A DNA stretch of 64,000 nt from Flavimobilis rhizosphaerae (GCF_014852685.1 NZ_JACZDF010000007.1:62001-126000); one strand, 5' to 3'; positions 16,996 through 25,897 are shown, numbered from the stretch's first letter. The notes: generated by a model not told the origin, from the sequence alone. Made by a program: numbers and translations.

Positions 16996-17307
16996 ATGTT
17001 CCTTGGTGTGGTGGCGGCCCTGGCGGCTGCAGTGGGTACGGGGTTGCAGGCGTGGCAGGCGTTCGTCGACATGGCGGCGACGGAGGACGCGGTCTTAGCT
17101 GTTGCCGTGCAGGATCTTCGTGATGAGGTCCCTCGGCGGAGGGTCCGTCTGCGGCGTGAGCAACGCGCGATCGTGAAGCAGCTCTTGGAGGAGAGCCCGA
17201 CTGAGCGTGCTGCGTGGCGTCGTCTGCGGAGGTTCCTGTACTCGTGGGGCCTGCTGTGCATCGCGGCGCTCTACGTGCTCGTCGAGCAGGTGTTGGCGGT
17301 GCTCTAA
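16996..17307 (+). CDS. Small two-span membrane protein of the prophage remnant
   Basis: 103 residues with an N-terminal hydrophobic helix (FLGVVAALAAAVGTGLQAW), a charged coiled middle (DLRDEVPRRRVRLRREQRAIVKQ) and a C-terminal span (FLYSWGLLCIAALYVLVEQVLAVL). It runs opposite to the phage genes, and its stop overlaps the stop of the sliding clamp gene (17304-17307). A superinfection-exclusion or other lysogenic-conversion role would fit such a gene, but nothing in the sequence proves it. Confidence 0.5.
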   Translation: MFLGVVAALAAAVGTGLQAWQAFVDMAATEDAVLAVAVQDLRDEVPRRRVRLRREQRAIVKQLLEESPTERAAWRRLRRFLYSWGLLCIAALYVLVEQVLAVL

Positions 17308-18400
17308 CTGGAGAAGCGGATGGGGACGAGCAGGTATCGGTAGTCGTCAACGGGCTCCGAGTTGGCGTTGACCCCGGTGAAGAGCACGGGCTTCGACGGG
17401 TGTGTGAACCCGATCTGGGCGTGGGGGTGTCGAGTGCGGTGAGGCCGTCGATGAGGAACGTCGGGTTGAACGCGACCGACATGTCGTCGCCTTCGGTCTC
17501 ACACGGCAGGGTCTCGGTGGCGTCGGCGGAGTCGTTGCTGCCCGCCGTGAGCGTCACCTCTGTTGCGGTGAATGCGAGGCGGATGGGGGTGTTGCGTTCG
17601 GCGACGAGGGACACGCGCTTGACGGCGTCGACGAGTTCGGACACGTTGACGTGCGCGACCGTGGGTGTCTCGTCGGGGAAGAGGCGGCGGACGGGCGGGT
17701 AGTCGCTGTCGACGGGGACGGTGGTGATGGTGGTGGCGCCGTACGTGAGTGCGATGAGCCGGTCGGTGAGGGCGATCTGGACGGGGCCGGTGCGGCCCTT
17801 GACGGCGTCGAGGAGTGCCTTGGCGCGGACCTGCCACGTGCCGGCCATGGTGCCGGGGTGGGGGAGGGTGCGGTGCGCGAGCCGGTACCGGTCGGTAGCG
17901 AGGATGTCGATGGCACCGTCGACGGCTTCAACGCGGAGTGCGGCGAGCATCGGCAGCGTGTCGTCACGGGACACTGCGACAGCGGCCTGGGTGAGGGCGT
18001 GCGCGAACTCGCCAGCGTCGAGCTCTGTCGTCAGTGGCGGGATCTCCGGGAGGGAGGGGAAGTCCTCGACGGGCATCGTCAGCAGCGAGAAGCGCGCGGC
18101 GCCAGCCTTGATGACGACCGTGCTGCCGGTGACCTCGAGGGTGACGGGCTTGTTCGGGAGGGACTTGACGACGTCGGCGAGCAGCCTGCCCTGGACGAGT
18201 ACGCGCCCGGGGGCGTCGACGTCGGCGCGGATCGTCGAGCGGTGGCTGGTCTCGTAGTCGAACGCCTTGAGCGTGAGGGACGTGGCGTCGGCTTCGAGGA
18301 GGATGCCAGCGAGGACGGGGGCGGCTGGTCGGGCCGGGATGATGCGGGCGGCAGCGTGCGTGGCGTCAGCGAGGACGTCGCGGTCGATGGTGAGCTTCAC
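17304..18400 (-). pseudogene. dnaN: Phage DNA polymerase sliding clamp (DnaN-like), frameshifted near the 3' end
   Basis: A beta-clamp: VKLTIDRDVLADATHAAARI at the start, then the three-domain clamp pattern with LPMLAALRVEA and LATDRYRLAHRTL in domain II. It is clearly different from a chromosomal clamp by setting, inside the prophage remnant. After GLTALDTP the reading frame shifts at a run of five G (17423-17427, plus strand). In the next frame the expected clamp end follows (HAQIGFTHPSKPVLFTG, then YRYLLVPIRF) to a TAG at 17304-17306. One missing base explains this. It is either a real mutation or an error in a homopolymer. GTG at 18400 has AGGAAG upstream and overlaps the preceding stop. 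Confidence 0.8.
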
Positions 18401-18600
18401 GGGAGTCGCTTCCTGTAGGTGAGGTAGATGGTGAGGGCGGTGATGGGGAGGGCGGGCCATGCCCAGGCGATGAGGGCGCCGGCGATGGCGTAGCGCGCTT
18501 CGGTGGTGCGGCCTTCTTCGGTCCAGAGGCGGGAGGCGGCGATCATGCATGCGGCCCACCCTGCGGTGATGAGTGCCCAGAGGATGATGAGGGCGGTCAT
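18397..18600 (-). CDS. Small two-span membrane protein in the prophage early cassette
   Basis: 67 residues: a first span (ALIILWALITAGWAACMIAAS), a short charged turn (RLWTEEGRTTEAR) and a second span (AIAGALIAWAWPALPITALTIYL), then a basic tail. Its start overlaps the stop of the previous tiny gene (ATGA) and its stop overlaps the GTG of the clamp gene (GTGA). Function unknown. Confidence 0.55.
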   Translation of the reverse strand: MTALIILWALITAGWAACMIAASRLWTEEGRTTEARYAIAGALIAWAWPALPITALTIYLTYRKRLP

Positions 18601-18665
18601 GCTGCGTTGAGGATGTAGATCGCGGCGGCGACGAGGACGATCGCGAGTGCGTCGACGATGGTCAT
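18597..18665 (-). CDS. 22-residue membrane peptide in the prophage early cassette
   Basis: MTIVDALAIVLVAAAIYILN plus AA: almost entirely one transmembrane helix. It overlaps its neighbours by ATGA on both sides, which argues that it is translated even though very short. Confidence 0.45.
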   Translation of the reverse strand: MTIVDALAIVLVAAAIYILNAA

Positions 18666-18817
18666 GACGCTTCCCCACGCATGTGGGCGTTCCGGCATGC
18701 GCGCTTGGCGCCGGGGGCGAGGTGCGTCAGCTTGCAGTACGGGCACGTCCGCTTCATGACGTAGCAGTCGCGGCACTCGTTGGGGGACTGGCATGGGTCA
18801 GGGCAGGTGTCGTTCAT
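18662..18817 (-). CDS. 51-residue Cys-rich zinc-ribbon-like protein
   Basis: Contains seven Cys in pairs: CPDPC, CRDC and CPYC, plus a later Cys and several His (LTHLAP, NAHM). The CxxC pairs predict one or two zinc sites. ATGA overlaps join it to both neighbours. Phage early cassettes often carry such small putative nucleic-acid-binding proteins. No named family recognised. Confidence 0.55.
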   Translation of the reverse strand: MNDTCPDPCQSPNECRDCYVMKRTCPYCKLTHLAPGAKRACRNAHMRGEAS

Positions 18818-18993
18818 GGCTTCTCCTCGAGGACGATGCGGCGACTCTCGCAGTCAGCGGCGATGAGCCTGCGGATGTACGTGGACACGGGGACGGGGCC
18901 GCGTGCGAGGTCGACCATGCGACGTCCGTCTTCGGTGAGGCGGACGTGGATGAATATCGTTCGCGGGGTTGATCCGTCGGGGGTGCGTGCCAC
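18814..18993 (-). CDS. 59-residue ribbon-helix-helix-like protein
   Basis: After a short basic start the sequence IFIHVRLTEDGRRMVDLAR and then VPVSTYIRRLIAADCE follows the strand-helix-helix pattern of ribbon-helix-helix DNA-binding proteins. The only available start is GTG at 18993, because an in-frame stop lies 9 codons upstream. The stop overlaps the next gene (ATGA). It is the first gene of the overlapping cassette and a candidate regulator of the nearby palindrome at 19021-19049. Confidence 0.5.
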   Translation of the reverse strand: MARTPDGSTPRTIFIHVRLTEDGRRMVDLARGPVPVSTYIRRLIAADCESRRIVLEEKP

Positions 18994-19020
18994 TCCGGGA
19001 GTGTGAGGTGGGGGGTATTA

Positions 19021-19049
19021 CGTGTCACGGAATCGGATTCCGTGACACG
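19021..19049. promoter_or_regulatory. 29-bp perfect palindrome upstream of the early cassette, probable operator
   Basis: 14-bp perfect arms (19021-19034 and 19036-19049) around one central base. One arm, GTGTCACGGAAT, recurs at 16503-16514. It lies between the dnaB stump and the cassette, where a terminator or repressor site could act. Confidence 0.55.
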
Positions 19050-19052
19050 GAT

Positions 19053-19208
19053 TCAGGCGGCCATGTCGACGATCCGCGAGTAGTGCATCTGATGCGCCAG
19101 CGTCACGGTTCCCGTCCCGCCGTTGCGTTGCTTCGCGATGATGAAGTCGATCTCGCCCGCGCGTGAGGACTCGTTGTCGACGGCGTCTGGTCGGTGCAGG
19201 AGCACGAC
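19053..19208 (-). pseudogene. dnaB: C-terminal stump of replicative DNA helicase DnaB
   Basis: About 50 codons ending at TGA 19053: AVVLLHRPDAVDNESSRAGE, then IDFIIAKQRNGGTGTVTLAH and YSRIVDMA. This is the unmistakable end of DnaB-type helicases. All upstream domains, including the Walker A loop, are missing; at about 19205 the sequence changes to the integrase stump on the other strand. Confidence 0.8.
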
Positions 19209-19352
19209 GGCGCATCCGCCGCGATCACCCTGGACGTGTACGCGGGACTGTTCGAGCAGGAGCTCGAGACGGTGTCGGCGCGGATGAGCGCGTACATCGG
19301 CGAGCAGCGTCACCACACAGAGAGCACACAAAGCCAGGTCTCGTGGCGCTGA
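19206..19352 (+). pseudogene. C-terminal stump of a phage tyrosine integrase
   Basis: The plus strand reads ASAAITLDVYAGLFEQELET and VSARMSAYIGEQ to TGA at 19350-19352. ITLDxYxxLF is the typical segment with the catalytic Tyr near the end of tyrosine recombinases. The rest of the gene is gone. It ends 20 bp before attR, the usual place for the integrase gene, which supports the element boundary. Confidence 0.75.
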
Positions 19353-19372
19353 CCTGCGCAGACGCACCCCAG

Positions 19373-19425
19373 GCGCCACGCTTACACCGTGGACGTCGGG
19401 GGTTCGAGTCCCTCCGGGCCCACCC
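19373..19425 (+). repeat. attR: right copy of the 53-bp attachment repeat
   Basis: Perfect copy of 14754-14806. It lacks the 5' half of the tRNA and cannot form a cloverleaf. Confidence 0.9.
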
Positions 19426-19464
19426 AAGTCCCGTGACGTGCTCCGCGGCCGCTACGTTCGTGGG

Positions 19465-20084
19465 ATGGACTACTTCGCAGGTGACGAGCGCAGCAGCTAC
19501 GAGCGGATGATGGCCGGTGACTTCTAAGTCGCTGATGATCCACGGATCGGCGAGGCGGTCGCGCAGGCTTCCGAGGCGATCCACCATTACGCGGAGCTGA
19601 GCCGCACGGACCCGGCCGCGGCACGCGCGGTTCTCGCGGGGTTGCTCGGCTCGCTCGGTGCGGAGTCGCGCATCCGCGCGCCGTTCGTCGTCGACCTGGG
19701 CGTCAACGTCCACGTCGAGGCGCGGACGTTCGTCAACTACAACCTCGTCGCGCTCGACGTCGCCCCGATCCGTCTCGGTGACGACGTGCTCGTCGCCCGA
19801 ACGTCCAGCTGCTCACGCCCGTCCACCCGCTGCAGCCGACGCCGCGCCGCGACTAGCTCGAGAGCGCGCTGCCCATCACGATCGGCGACAACGTGTGGCT
19901 CGGCGGCGGGGTCGTCGTGTGCCCGGGCGTGACGATCGGCGAGAACACCGTCGTCGGGGCGGGTTCGGTCGTCACGCGCGACCTGCCCGCGGGCGTGCTC
20001 GCGGTGGGCAACCCGGCGCGCGTCGTGCGGGAGCTCACCGACGACGATTTCGACGCTCGGCGCGGGCCGCGCGGGCGGGCGTGA
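19465..20084 (+). pseudogene. maa: Maltose/galactoside O-acetyltransferase, inactivated by three lesions
   Basis: Reads as a hexapeptide-repeat acetyltransferase (DYFAGDERSSYERMMAGD, RTFVNYNLVALDVAPIRLGD, then [20 protein letters not shown] and [20 protein letters not shown]). It carries an in-frame TAA at 19525-19527 where DLYVADDP is expected, a one-base deletion near 19793-19796 (VGPNVQLLTPVHPLQ reads only after adding a base), and a TAG at 19854-19856. TACGTT lies exactly 6 nt before the ATG. It starts 40 bp outside attR, so it is chromosomal, not part of the element. Confidence 0.85.
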
Positions 20085-20118
20085 GGAACATCGCGGCCCT
20101 CGTCGGGGTTGACCTCGC

Positions 20119-21096
20119 ATGACGCTCTTCTCGATGCTCGACCTTGCGACGTCCGCCCCGGGTCGGACGGTGCGCGAGGCTCTCCTGGACATCGTCCCTG
20201 CCGCTCGCGCGGCCGAGGCGGCCGGCTACCACCGCGTCTGGTACGCGGAGCACCACAACATGCGCGGCGTCGCGTCGTCTGCGACGTCCGTGCTCGTCGG
20301 GCACGTCGCGGCGCACACCTCGTCGATCCGGGTCGGGGCGGGTGGCGTCATGCTGCCGAACCATTCGCCGCTCGCGATCGCCGAGCAGTTCGGCACGCTC
20401 GCCGAGCTCTACCCGGGCCGGATCGACCTGGGGCTCGGGCGTGCGCCGGGGGGTGATCTCGCGATGCTTGCGGCCCTGCGGCGTCGGCCGGAGGACTCCG
20501 AGCGGTTCCCGACGGACGTCGTCGAGCTCGCGTCGTACCTCGGTGACGGGCTGCCCGCCGAGGCTGTCAACGCGTACCCGGGCCGCGGCACGAACGTGCC
20601 GCTCTACATCCTCGGGTCCTCGCTCTTCGGCGCGAAGCTTGCCGCTCAGCTCGGGCTGCCGTACGCGTTCGCGTCACACTTCGCGCCCGACGCGCTCGAA
20701 GCGGCGCTCGCCACCTACCGGCAGGACTTCCGCCCGTCGGCGTCGTGCCCCGAGCCGTACGCGATCGTCGCGGCGAACGTCGTCGCCGCCGACGACGCGG
20801 ACGACGCGGCGCGCACGTTCCGCGCCGTCCTGCGGGAGCGGGTGAGGCGTTTCGTGCTGAGGCCGGGCGTCGAACTCTCCGACGCGGACGTCGAGTCGAT
20901 CCTCGACGGCCCGCACGGCGAGCGCATCCACCACATGATGTCGGTGAGCGCGGTCGGGACGGTCGCGGACGTCCGCGACCACCTCGGGGCGCTCGTCGAG
21001 CGCACGGGCGCGGACGAGCTCATCGTCGCCCACCAGGTGCCGGACCTCGCGGCGCGGGTCCGCAGCATCGAGCTGCTCGCGGAGGCGCTCGCCTGA
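20119..21096 (+). CDS. LLM-class flavin-dependent oxidoreductase
   Basis: A 325-residue luciferase-like monooxygenase family protein: [10 protein letters not shown], the strand-helix unit [33 protein letters not shown] and LGLGRAPGG. The family uses FMN or F420 in a TIM barrel. The substrate cannot be predicted. It stands between the dead acetyltransferase and a lipoprotein gene, with 34 nt to the former, so it may once have been co-transcribed with it. Confidence 0.85.
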   Translation: MTLFSMLDLATSAPGRTVREALLDIVPAARAAEAAGYHRVWYAEHHNMRGVASSATSVLVGHVAAHTSSIRVGAGGVMLPNHSPLAIAEQFGTLAELYPGRIDLGLGRAPGGDLAMLAALRRRPEDSERFPTDVVELASYLGDGLPAEAVNAYPGRGTNVPLYILGSSLFGAKLAAQLGLPYAFASHFAPDALEAALATYRQDFRPSASCPEPYAIVAANVVAADDADDAARTFRAVLRERVRRFVLRPGVELSDADVESILDGPHGERIHHMMSVSAVGTVADVRDHLGALVERTGADELIVAHQVPDLAARVRSIELLAEALA

Positions 21097-21137
21097 GACG
21101 GGGTCCCTCTCAGGTCGCGGGCGTGAGCAGGCCCACC

Positions 21138-21150
21138 TAACATCGCGCGC
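21138..21150 (+). promoter_or_regulatory. Candidate leaderless promoter of the lipoprotein gene
   Basis: TAACAT at 21138-21143, 7 nt, then ATG at 21151. No ribosome site. Confidence 0.4.
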
Positions 21151-22020
21151 ATGTCCGACATGAACTCGCTCCTGAAGTGCCTCGCCCCTGGGCCGACCCG
21201 GTCGGTCCTCGTGCGTGCCGTCGCACTGCCTGCCCTCGTGGTTGCGCTTGTCGGCGGTTGCGCGGCGGGCCCGGCCGCGGAAGGCGTGAGCGCCTCGTCG
21301 ACGGTCGCCGCGAGCACCGCGGCCGAGGGAGGCGTGTCTCTCCCGGAGGGCTCTGGGCCGACGCAGGACGTACCTGCGGGGCCGGTGATGCCCGCAAGCT
21401 GTTCATCGATCGCGATGGTCGAGGGCGCCCGCATCGCCGCCGCAGACTTCGCGCAGTGTCTCGAGGACTTCGCGCGGGCTGCCCGCACGGGCACACGCAC
21501 CATCAAGGTGACGGCTGACTCCGAGCCTGGGCACTACCAGTGGCTTCATGCCGACGACGGCACGTACGGGATGGTCACGGGCGGTGACTCGCTCATCGTC
21601 ATCACCCCGACGGACGCGTGGATGCGCGTCGGCGGCAAGGTGGTCAAGGCAGATCCCAACGGCGACAGCGAAGCGATGTGGGTGGCCGACATGACGGACC
21701 AATCGCGTCGGATGTTCCAGCCCGACTTCTACAACAACATCCTCGGGCTCTCGTCCGAGTGGGTCGTCGAGGGGCGGGAGGAGGTCGAGGTCGCGGGTGG
21801 CACAGCGCGCTCGCTGTGGCGCATCGTGTCCGCGACCCCGATCGAGCTCGTCAAGGGCTTCGCGACCGAGGTCACCTACTACACGGAGGTCCCGGGTCCG
21901 ACCGCCAAGATCGTCACGACGGACGGCACGGCGGTCTCCGAGGTGATCTACGAGGACTGGGGCGAGCCGATCGACACCGACGCGATCGAAGAGATCATCG
22001 GGAAGGCCATCACCGGCTGA
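21151..22020 (+). CDS. Secreted lipoprotein, LprG/LppX-like in size, function unknown
   Basis: 289 residues. The N-terminus has a basic segment, a hydrophobic core (AVALPALVVALVGGC) and a lipobox LVGGC with Cys about 31, then a Ser/Ala/Thr-rich linker. The mature part (from about residue 85) is a single domain containing CSSIAMVEGARIAAADFAQC and strands such as IKVTADSEPGHYQWLHAD and TPTDAWMRVGGKVV. It resembles periplasmic lipid-carrier lipoproteins in layout, but I cannot assign it. A terminator follows. Confidence 0.7.
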   Translation: MSDMNSLLKCLAPGPTRSVLVRAVALPALVVALVGGCAAGPAAEGVSASSTVAASTAAEGGVSLPEGSGPTQDVPAGPVMPASCSSIAMVEGARIAAADFAQCLEDFARAARTGTRTIKVTADSEPGHYQWLHADDGTYGMVTGGDSLIVITPTDAWMRVGGKVVKADPNGDSEAMWVADMTDQSRRMFQPDFYNNILGLSSEWVVEGREEVEVAGGTARSLWRIVSATPIELVKGFATEVTYYTEVPGPTAKIVTTDGTAVSEVIYEDWGEPIDTDAIEEIIGKAITG

Positions 22021-22046
22021 GGCCCGCCAGGACCGGGAACCCGACG

Positions 22047-22093
22047 ACCGTGAGGGGCCGTGCACGCCATCTGCGTGCACGGCCCCTCACGGT
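22047..22093. terminator. Bidirectional terminator between the lipoprotein gene and pdxY
   Basis: Perfect 21-bp arms (22047-22067 and 22073-22093) with a CATCT loop, between convergent genes. Confidence 0.85.
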
Positions 22094-22108
22094 GGGACCC
22101 GGTGGGGT

Positions 22109-22960
22109 TCAGCGCACCTGGCGGACCTCGAACTGCAGCTGCGGGTGCGCGTAGAACTCCTGCGCGGCGACGAGCTCGAGCTCGCGGCGTCCGGACTCGT
22201 GCGTCGTGCGGAGCAGGTCGAACACCGACGACGTCGTGCGGGCGAGCGCCTCGGCGGCGTTGCGTGTGCGCACGTAGTACGCGGTGAAGAGCGCTGCCGT
22301 GACGTCGCCCGAGCCGTTGGCCTTGAGCGGCAGGTACGGGGTCGTCACGAGCCACGCACCCTCGGGCGTGACGGCGAGCATCTCGATCGTGCCGGGCTCC
22401 CGGTCGGGACGCTCGACGCTCGTCACGAGGACGACCGACGGGCCCATCGCGCGCGCGAGGTCGGCCGACTCGAGCGTCGAGGCGAGCGTGTCGGGCTCCG
22501 TGCCGGTGAGGAACCCGAGCTCGAACTGGTTGGGCGTGATGATGTCCGCCGCGGGCACGACGCGGTCGCGCAGCAGCACGGGGATCGCGGGGGCGACGAA
22601 GCAGCCGCTCTTCGCGTTGCCCATGACGGGGTCGCACGCGTAGAGCGCGGCCGGGTTGGCGGCCTTGACGCGGGCGACCGCGTCGAGGATGACGTCGGCG
22701 ATGCCTTCGCCGCCCTGGTAGCCCGAGAGGATCGCGTCGGTGTCGGCGAACGCGCCGCGCTCCTCGATGCCCGTGACGACGTCGCGGACGTCGGCCGGGT
22801 CGATGAGCGGTCCGCGCCACGCGCCGTAGCCCGTGTGGTTGGAGAAGTTCACGGTGTGGACGGGCATGACCTCGACGCCGATGCGCTGCAGCGGGAACAC
22901 CGCCGCGGAGTTGCCGACGTGGCCGTACGCGACGGAGGACTGGATGGAGAGGATCTTCAC
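22109..22960 (-). CDS. pdxY: Pyridoxal kinase
   Basis: Phosphorylates pyridoxal in the vitamin B6 salvage pathway. The 283 residues match PdxY: ILSIQSSVAYGHVGNSAAVF at the N-terminus, VNFSNHTGYGAWRG, CDPVMG, and the C-terminal anion-hole/catalytic motif NGSGDVTAALF (about residue 225). GTG at 22960 is preceded at exactly 6 nt by TACCCT, without a ribosome site, so the transcript is probably leaderless. Confidence 0.9.
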   Translation of the reverse strand: MKILSIQSSVAYGHVGNSAAVFPLQRIGVEVMPVHTVNFSNHTGYGAWRGPLIDPADVRDVVTGIEERGAFADTDAILSGYQGGEGIADVILDAVARVKAANPAALYACDPVMGNAKSGCFVAPAIPVLLRDRVVPAADIITPNQFELGFLTGTEPDTLASTLESADLARAMGPSVVLVTSVERPDREPGTIEMLAVTPEGAWLVTTPYLPLKANGSGDVTAALFTAYYVRTRNAAEALARTTSSVFDLLRTTHESGRRELELVAAQEFYAHPQLQFEVRQVR

Positions 22961-22972
22961 CCCGGAAGGGTA
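22961..22972 (-). promoter_or_regulatory. Candidate leaderless promoter of pdxY
   Basis: TACCCT (22967-22972, minus strand), 6 nt, then GTG at 22960. Confidence 0.45.
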
Positions 22973-23107
22973 CGACCCCGGGGGCCCGCCCCGCCGGGAC
23001 GGTCGGCCCGTGGAACCGCCCCGCCTGCGTCGCGGGGTGTCCGAGAGGCGTGCGACGTGCGTCGATGGGACCCAAGGACGTGGCGGTCGGCCCGTGCTCG
23101 GGTGACG

Positions 23108-25888
23108 ATGGACACCATGGACGACGCCACGCAGTCAGCGCACGCGCAGCCGGACCCGTCGCAGCCCGGCGCTGCGCTCCCCGACGGGTCGCCGGGGGAG
23201 CGTGCCGGGCACGTCCCGTGGGCGCAGTCCACGGGGCAGGTCCTCGCGGAGCTCGGCACGGGCCCGGACGGACTCACGGCCGACGACGCGGCACGGCTGC
23301 TCGCGCAGCACGGAGCGAACCGTCTGCCCCCGCCCGAGCGTGACCCGCTGTGGAAGAGGATCCTCGTCCACTTCGACGACGTGCTCATCTACGTCCTCCT
23401 CGTCGCGGCGGTCCTCAAGGCGGTCGTCGGTGACTGGGTCGACTTCGCGGTGGTCCTTGCCGTGGCGGTCATCAACGCGGGCATTGGCTTCGTCCAGGAG
23501 GGCAAGGCGGAGTCGGCGCTCGCGTCGTTGCGCACGATGCTCTCGACGCACGCGGAGGCACTGCGCGGCGGGCAGTGGTCGAAGATCGACGCGGACGACC
23601 TCGTGCCGGGTGACATCGTGCGCGTGCGGGCGGGTGACCGCGTGCCGGCCGACGTGCGGGTGCTCGACGCGACGAACCTCCGCATCGAGGAGTCGGCGCT
23701 CACGGGCGAGTCGGTGCCCGCGGAGAAGCATCCGGGCGCGGTCGAGCCCGACGCGGGCGTGGGCGACCGGACGAGCATGATGTTCTCGAGCACGCTCGTC
23801 GCGGCCGGTCAGGGGTCGGGGGTCGTCGTCGCGACGGGCCAGCACACCGAGATCGGTCGGATCCAGACGATGATGTCCGAGGTGACGGACGTCAAGACGC
23901 CCCTCACGCGCCAGCTCGACCGTTTCGGCAAGGTCATCGCGGTGGCGATCCTGGGGCTCGGCGCGTTCATGGTGCTCGTCGGGAGGCTCGTCCACGATCA
24001 GCCGGTCGACGAGCTGCTCTCGGCGGGGATCGGTTTCGCGGTCGCTGCGGTTCCGGAGGGCCTGCCGGCGCTCGTGACGATCACGCTCGCGCTCGGGGTG
24101 CAGCAGATGGCGCGGCGCCGCGCGATCACGCGCAAGCTGCCGGCGGTCGAGACGCTCGGGTCGGTGACGACGATCTGCTCGGACAAGACGGGGACGCTCA
24201 CGCGCAACGAGATGACGGCGCGCACCGTGCTCACGGCGGACCTCACGGTCGACGTCGAGGGGCTCGGCTACGCGCCCGAGGGCCGGCTCACGGCCGGTGA
24301 CGCCGAGGTGGTGCGCGGTGAGCACGTGGCGTTCGACGCGCTCACGGACGTCATGGCGCTGTGCAACGACGCGCGCGTCGAGCAGGGCGACGACGGCCGC
24401 TGGGGCCTCGTCGGCGAGCCGACCGAGGGCGCTCTCGCGGTGCTCGGGCTCAAGGCTGGCGCGGCGTCGGGGGAGTGGGAGCGGCTCGCTGTGCTGCCGT
24501 TCGAGTCGGCGACAAAGTACATGGCGACCCTCGACCGGCGCGGGGAGGAGTCGACGGTCATCCACATCAAGGGCGCTCCTGACCGTGTGCTCGAGCGCTG
24601 CTCGGCGCAGACGTCGGCGACGGGCGGCCGGGAGCCGCTCGACCGCGACCTGTGGCTCGAGCGGATCGACGAGCTCGGGTCGCGCGGTCTGCGTGTGCTC
24701 GCTGCGGCGCGCAAGCCTGCGGAGCCGGGGGCGACGACGGTCGCCGCGGACGATGTCGCGGACGGGCTCGAGCTGTGCGGGCTCGTCGGGATCGTCGACC
24801 CGCCCCGGCCCGAGGCGATCGAGGCGATCGCGGAGTGTCACGCGGCGGGGATCGGCGTGAAGATGATCACGGGCGACCACGCGGGCACGGCGTTCGCGAT
24901 CGCGCAGGAGATGGGGATCGCTCGGCCGGGTGCGCGGGTGCTCACGGGCGCCGAGCTCGAGGAGCTGACGACGTCCGAGCTCCGCAAGGTCGTGCGGGAC
25001 GTCGACGTCTACGCGCGCACGAGCCCCGAGCACAAGATCCGCATCGTCGCGGCGCTCCAGTCGCACGGCGAGATCGTCGCGATGACGGGTGACGGCGTCA
25101 ACGACGCGCCCGCGCTCACGCAGGCGGACGTGGGTGTGGCGATGGGTATCAAGGGCACCGAGGTGACGAAGGACGCCGCGGAGGTCGTGCTCGCGGACGA
25201 CAACTTCGCGACGATCGAGCGCGCGGTCGAGGAGGGACGACGGATCTACGACAACATCCGCAAGTCCGTGCTGTTCCTCCTGCCGACCAACGGCGCGCAG
25301 TCGCTCGTCGTGCTCGTCGCGGTGCTCGCGGGGCTCACGATGCCGCTGCTGCCGGTCCAGGTGCTGTGGATCAACATGATCACGGCGGTGACGCTGTCGC
25401 TCGCGCTCGCGTACGAGCAGGCGGAGCCGGGCATCATGCGACGGCCTCCGCGCGACTCGCGGAGCGGGATCCTCGATGCTGCGGCGGTCAACAAGATCGT
25501 CGTCGCGTCGCTCGCGATCGGTGCTGCGGCGCTCGGTGTGTTCATGTGGCTCGAGCGGGCGGGGGAGCCGCTCGCGGTCGCGCGGACGACGGCCGTGACG
25601 ACGCTCGCGCTCGCGCAGCTCGCGTACCTCTTCAGCTGTCGGTTCCTCGACCGGTCGAGCCTCACGCTGGCCGTGCTCCGGGGCAACCGGGTGCTGTGGC
25701 TCTCGGCGGGGGCGCTGCTCGTGCTTCAGATGGTGTTCGTCTATGCGCCGTTCATGCACGTGTGGTTCTCGTCGGCGTCGATCGGTGCGGCGCACTGGGG
25801 TGTCGCGGTGGCGGTGTCGGTGGGTGTGCTGCTCGTCGTCGAGCTCGCGAAGGTCGTGAGCCGGGGCCTGACGAGAAAGCGGCACTGA
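23108..25888 (+). CDS. P2-type cation-transporting ATPase
   Basis: A 926-residue P-type ATPase that pumps a cation across the membrane. The N-terminal cation ATPase domain ([20 protein letters not shown]) is followed by the actuator loop LTGES, the PEGLP membrane motif (about residue 316), the phosphorylation motif DKTGTLT (about 359), the nucleotide-binding domain, the hinge TGDGVNDAP (about 660) and four or more C-terminal membrane helices. The overall plan fits the Ca/Mn/Na-like P2 group rather than heavy-metal pumps: there is no CPC motif and no metal-binding domain. The ion is unknown. ATG at 23108 chosen; GTG two codons earlier is also possible. Confidence 0.85.
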   Translation: MDTMDDATQSAHAQPDPSQPGAALPDGSPGERAGHVPWAQSTGQVLAELGTGPDGLTADDAARLLAQHGANRLPPPERDPLWKRILVHFDDVLIYVLLVAAVLKAVVGDWVDFAVVLAVAVINAGIGFVQEGKAESALASLRTMLSTHAEALRGGQWSKIDADDLVPGDIVRVRAGDRVPADVRVLDATNLRIEESALTGESVPAEKHPGAVEPDAGVGDRTSMMFSSTLVAAGQGSGVVVATGQHTEIGRIQTMMSEVTDVKTPLTRQLDRFGKVIAVAILGLGAFMVLVGRLVHDQPVDELLSAGIGFAVAAVPEGLPALVTITLALGVQQMARRRAITRKLPAVETLGSVTTICSDKTGTLTRNEMTARTVLTADLTVDVEGLGYAPEGRLTAGDAEVVRGEHVAFDALTDVMALCNDARVEQGDDGRWGLVGEPTEGALAVLGLKAGAASGEWERLAVLPFESATKYMATLDRRGEESTVIHIKGAPDRVLERCSAQTSATGGREPLDRDLWLERIDELGSRGLRVLAAARKPAEPGATTVAADDVADGLELCGLVGIVDPPRPEAIEAIAECHAAGIGVKMITGDHAGTAFAIAQEMGIARPGARVLTGAELEELTTSELRKVVRDVDVYARTSPEHKIRIVAALQSHGEIVAMTGDGVNDAPALTQADVGVAMGIKGTEVTKDAAEVVLADDNFATIERAVEEGRRIYDNIRKSVLFLLPTNGAQSLVVLVAVLAGLTMPLLPVQVLWINMITAVTLSLALAYEQAEPGIMRRPPRDSRSGILDAAAVNKIVVASLAIGAAALGVFMWLERAGEPLAVARTTAVTTLALAQLAYLFSCRFLDRSSLTLAVLRGNRVLWLSAGALLVLQMVFVYAPFMHVWFSSASIGAAHWGVAVAVSVGVLLVVELAKVVSRGLTRKRH

Positions 25889-25897
25889 CGCACTGGC

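Larger units (their letters stand above)
14754..19425. mobile_element. Deletion-derived prophage remnant integrated at tRNA-Val
   Basis: A 53-bp perfect direct repeat (14754-14806 and 19373-19425) brackets 4.6 kb that holds truncated terminase large subunit, terminase small subunit, a phage sliding clamp, tiny overlapping early genes, a dnaB C-terminal stump and an integrase C-terminal stump. The repeat equals the tRNA 3' portion from the anticodon stem onwards, as expected for tyrosine-integrase insertion. Structural genes, lysis genes, most of the integrase and most of dnaB are missing. The element therefore cannot form phage or excise unaided. Confidence 0.9.

Noticed and set aside
18798-19028. 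A 76-residue minus-strand frame upstream of the prophage cassette
   Set aside because: Ser/Pro/Arg-rich shadow. The neighbouring frame encodes the 59-residue ribbon-helix-helix-like protein with a 4-base overlap to the next gene.
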